Origin: CBDCGV01 sp965216955
Lineage (GTDB): Bacteria; Bacteroidota; Bacteroidia; Chitinophagales; JADIYW01
Length of the DNA stretch: 16,257 nt
NCBI GenBank assembly: GCA_965216955.1
Contig: CBDCGV010000012.1
Span: 1-16,257, forward strand
Direction of reading: 5' to 3'
Part shown: piece by piece, positions 14,069 through 16,257 of the stretch
Position numbering within the stretch: position 1 is the stretch's first letter
How the letters are laid out: each line of letters starts with the position of its first letter
Made by a program: the position numbers and the translations under genes
The notes under the pieces: model-generated
The model's input: the letters and a program-made list of their open reading frames with translations, nothing else
Databases searched by the model: none
What the model was told of the DNA's origin: nothing

Positions 14069-15043
14069 ATGGATGAAGTAACTGAAAAAATATTGCAAGA
14101 GACCGACAACCGGTTTGTATTATTTCCTATTAAGTATGATGAGATTTGGAGTATGTATAAGCAGGCGGAAGCAAGCTTTTGGACTACAGAAGAAATTGAT
14201 CTTAGTCAGGATCTAATAGATTGGACTAAGTTGACTGAAGATGAGATACATTTTATAAAACATGTGTTGGCTTTCTTTGCTGCTAGCGATGGAATTGTAA
14301 ATGAAAACTTGGTAGTTAATTTCATGCAGGATGTTACCATTCCTGAGGCAAGATGTTTTTACGGTTTTCAAATTGCTATAGAAAATATTCATGCAGAGAC
14401 CTATTCTTTATTAATAGATACTTATATCAAAGATCCGGTTGAAAAGGATAAAATGTTTAATGCAATTGAAACACTAGATTGCGTACAAAAGAAAGCTAAG
14501 TGGGCCTTAGATTGGATTGATTCTGCCCCTTCATTTGCACATAGATTAGTGGCTTTTGCTGCGGTAGAAGGTATTTTCTTTTCTGGAAGCTTTTGCTCCA
14601 TCTTTTGGTTAAAGAAAAGAGGGCTGATGCCAGGACTCTCATTTTCTAATGAGTTAATAAGTAGAGATGAAGGTTTGCATTGCGATTTTGCATGCTTATT
14701 ATATGGTATGTTAGAAAATAAACTTTCAACAGAAGAGATCTATAAAATTATTTGTGATGCGGTAGAGGTGGAGAAAGAATTCGTAACGGATGCACTTCCT
14801 GTATCTTTGATTGGTATGAATGCAGATTTAATGACACAATACATCGAATTTTGTGCAGATCGATTATTGATTTCATTGGGTTATCCTAAGGCATATAACG
14901 CAGAAAACCCATTCCCTTGGATGGAGTTAATATCCTTACAAGGAAAAACAAACTTCTTTGAGAAAAGAGTTTCAGAGTATAAAAAAGCAGGTGTTGGAAA
15001 TTCTAGAGATGAGCAGGTCTTTTCTTTAGATGAAGACTTCTAA
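14069..15043 (+). CDS. nrdB: Class I ribonucleoside-diphosphate reductase, small (R2) subunit
   Basis: Builds the diiron-tyrosyl radical cofactor used by the large subunit to make deoxyribonucleotides. All metal ligands can be placed in the 324 residues: Asp74 (FFAASDGIV), Glu105 and His108 (ENIHAE), Glu167 (AAVEGIF), and Glu201 and His204 (RDEGLH). The radical Tyr112 follows in the ExxHxxxY pattern. The C-terminus FSLDEDF closely resembles the FTLDADF tail by which eukaryotic R2 docks to R1, and the EARCFYGFQIAIENIH block is nearly the same as in animal R2. The ATG at 14069 gives the expected short N-terminus. nrdA follows 41 bases later, so the order is nrdB-nrdA, the reverse of E. coli. 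The 307-base upstream region holds DnaA-box-like sites that may control it. Confidence 0.97.
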   Translation: MDEVTEKILQETDNRFVLFPIKYDEIWSMYKQAEASFWTTEEIDLSQDLIDWTKLTEDEIHFIKHVLAFFAASDGIVNENLVVNFMQDVTIPEARCFYGFQIAIENIHAETYSLLIDTYIKDPVEKDKMFNAIETLDCVQKKAKWALDWIDSAPSFAHRLVAFAAVEGIFFSGSFCSIFWLKKRGLMPGLSFSNELISRDEGLHCDFACLLYGMLENKLSTEEIYKIICDAVEVEKEFVTDALPVSLIGMNADLMTQYIEFCADRLLISLGYPKAYNAENPFPWMELISLQGKTNFFEKRVSEYKKAGVGNSRDEQVFSLDEDF

Positions 15044-15084
15044 TTTTAAAATATAAACATTGTCAACCAAGAAAAGATTAAACT

Positions 15085-16257
15085 ATGTACGTAATTAAGC
15101 GATCAGGAAAAAAGGAACCAGTACATTTTGATAAGATTACTTCACGAATTAGTAAACTTTCTTTTGGATTAAATCCAAAATATATTCAACCACAAATTAT
15201 TGCTCAATCAGTAATTCAAGGATTATATGATGGGGTAACGACTACTGAATTAGATAATTTAGCTGCAGAGACGGCTGCCTCTATGGCGGTTGTTCATCCT
15301 GATTATGCCTTATTAGCGGCGCGTATCGCTGTTTCTAACCTGCATAAGAATACAAAGAAGTCTTTCTCAAGAACCATTGAAGAGCTGTATACTTATATCG
15401 ATCCTAAAACGAATGAGCCTGCGCCTTTAATTGCAGAAGACATTTATGAAATTATTCAGGAAAACAAAGATCGTTTAGATGCAGCAGTTATCCATCATAG
15501 AGATTTCAATTTTGATTTTTTTGGATTTAAGACTTTAGAGCGGTCTTATTTATTGAAGGTGAATGGAAAAATCGTAGAGCGACCTCAACATATGTTAATG
15601 AGAGTAGCTATCGGTATTCATAGAGAAGATATAGAGGCAGCATTAGAAACTTATAATTTGATGTCGGAGAAGTGGTTTATACATGCTACTCCTACATTGT
15701 TTAACGCGGGGACACCAAAACCACAGCTTTCTTCTTGCTTCCTACTGACCATGAAAGATGATAGCATTCCAGGAATCTTTGATACTTTGAAACAATGTGC
15801 TGAAATTTCTCAATCTGCAGGTGGGATTGGTTTAAGCATACATAATATCAGAGCAACTGGAAGTTACATTAAAGGTACCAATGGAACTTCTAATGGTATT
15901 GTTCCAATGTTGAGAGTGTTTAATGATACTGCTCGCTATGTTGATCAGGGTGGAGGTAAGAGAAAAGGTGCTTTTGCCATTTATATTGAGCCATGGCATG
16001 CGGATGTTTTTGAATTCCTAGAGTTAAGAAAGAACCATGGGAAGGAAGAAATGAGAGCCCGTGATTTATTTTATGCACTCTGGATTCCAGATTTATTTAT
16101 GAAGCGTGTAAAGGAAAATGGAGAATGGTCTCTTTTCTGTCCTAATGAGGCACCTGGTTTATATGATACTTATGGTGATGAATTTGAAGCATTGTATTTA
16201 AAATATGAACAAGAAGGAAGAGCGAGAAAAAAAGTAAAGGCTCAGGAATTATGGTTT
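15085..16257 (+). CDS. nrdA: Class I ribonucleoside-diphosphate reductase, large (R1) subunit, 3'-partial
   Basis: The catalytic and allosteric subunit of ribonucleotide reductase. The ORF starts with ATG at 15085 and stays open for 391 codons to the window edge, so roughly the second half of the protein is missing. Residues 1 to about 90 form the ATP-cone that senses ATP/dATP (starts MYVIKRSGKKEPVHFDKI). The redox-active cysteine is Cys218 in QLSSCFLL, at the same number as in mammalian R1. KTLERSYLLK, ERPQHMLMRVAIGIH and SAGGIGLSI also match the family. The sequence from KTLERSYLLK through RARDLFYALWIPDLFMKRV is strikingly like eukaryotic RRM1. The finger-loop catalytic cysteine and C-terminal cysteines lie beyond the window. 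It follows nrdB by 41 bases with no visible terminator between them. Confidence 0.97.
   Translation, partial: MYVIKRSGKKEPVHFDKITSRISKLSFGLNPKYIQPQIIAQSVIQGLYDGVTTTELDNLAAETAASMAVVHPDYALLAARIAVSNLHKNTKKSFSRTIEELYTYIDPKTNEPAPLIAEDIYEIIQENKDRLDAAVIHHRDFNFDFFGFKTLERSYLLKVNGKIVERPQHMLMRVAIGIHREDIEAALETYNLMSEKWFIHATPTLFNAGTPKPQLSSCFLLTMKDDSIPGIFDTLKQCAEISQSAGGIGLSIHNIRATGSYIKGTNGTSNGIVPMLRVFNDTARYVDQGGGKRKGAFAIYIEPWHADVFEFLELRKNHGKEEMRARDLFYALWIPDLFMKRVKENGEWSLFCPNEAPGLYDTYGDEFEALYLKYEQEGRARKKVKAQELWF

Noticed and set aside
1..16257. CRISPR arrays, tRNA or rRNA genes, insertion sequences
   Set aside because: No spaced direct repeats, cloverleaf-like segments, rRNA signatures, transposase motifs or terminal inverted repeats were seen on either strand.

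Overview
The window looks like chromosomal DNA of a low-G+C Bacteroidota (Cytophagia/Flavobacteriia-like). The grounds are strong A+T bias, absence of clear Shine-Dalgarno sequences, matches to the Bacteroidota -7 promoter element TAnnTTTG in several short gaps, and a class I ribonucleotide reductase of the eukaryote-like type often found in this phylum. No genus can be assigned from the sequence alone.

Region 1 (1-7217, + strand) is the 3' end of a modular cis-AT type I polyketide synthase (PKS) cluster. A first megasynthase enters from the left edge and gives AT-KR-ACP. Its KR is split by an apparent one-base deletion in an A-run at 1513-1516, so it reads as two ORFs (1-1568 and 1586-2581). 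A second megasynthase (2640-5873) is a compact KS-AT-ACP module with an N-terminal docking coiled coil and no reductive domain or terminal thioesterase. A free type II-like thioesterase (5876-6559) and a Sfp-type phosphopantetheinyl transferase (6567-7217) follow almost without gaps. Together these would load, extend, ketoreduce once, extend again and release or proofread a polyketide. The PPTase would activate the carrier proteins.

Region 2 (7214-10864, - strand) is a three-gene acyl-transfer cassette. An MBOAT membrane O-acyltransferase (8284-9747) lies between two paralogous, membrane-anchored SGNH/DltD-like proteins (9809-10864 upstream, 7214-8284 downstream). Its 3' end meets the PPTase gene with overlapping stop codons. 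The layout resembles alginate, peptidoglycan or teichoic-acid O-acylation systems, but with duplicated SGNH partners.

Region 3 (10956-13285, + strand) holds a MOP-family lipid-linked oligosaccharide flippase and a GT4 glycosyltransferase joined by a TAATG overlap, pointing to a surface glycan. The D-aminoacyl-tRNA deacylase gene dtd follows (13309-13761).

Region 4 (13762-16257, + strand) begins with a 307-base intergenic stretch carrying three DnaA-box-like 9-mers and an inverted repeat with two alternative pairings. Then come nrdB (14069-15043) and the 5' part of nrdA (15085 to the window end), a class I ribonucleotide reductase in B-A order closely resembling the eukaryotic enzyme.

The most notable items are the frameshifted KR, the off-consensus KS motifs in a TE-less terminal module, the paired SGNH proteins with Asn in place of the catalytic Asp, and the DnaA-box cluster before nrdBA.
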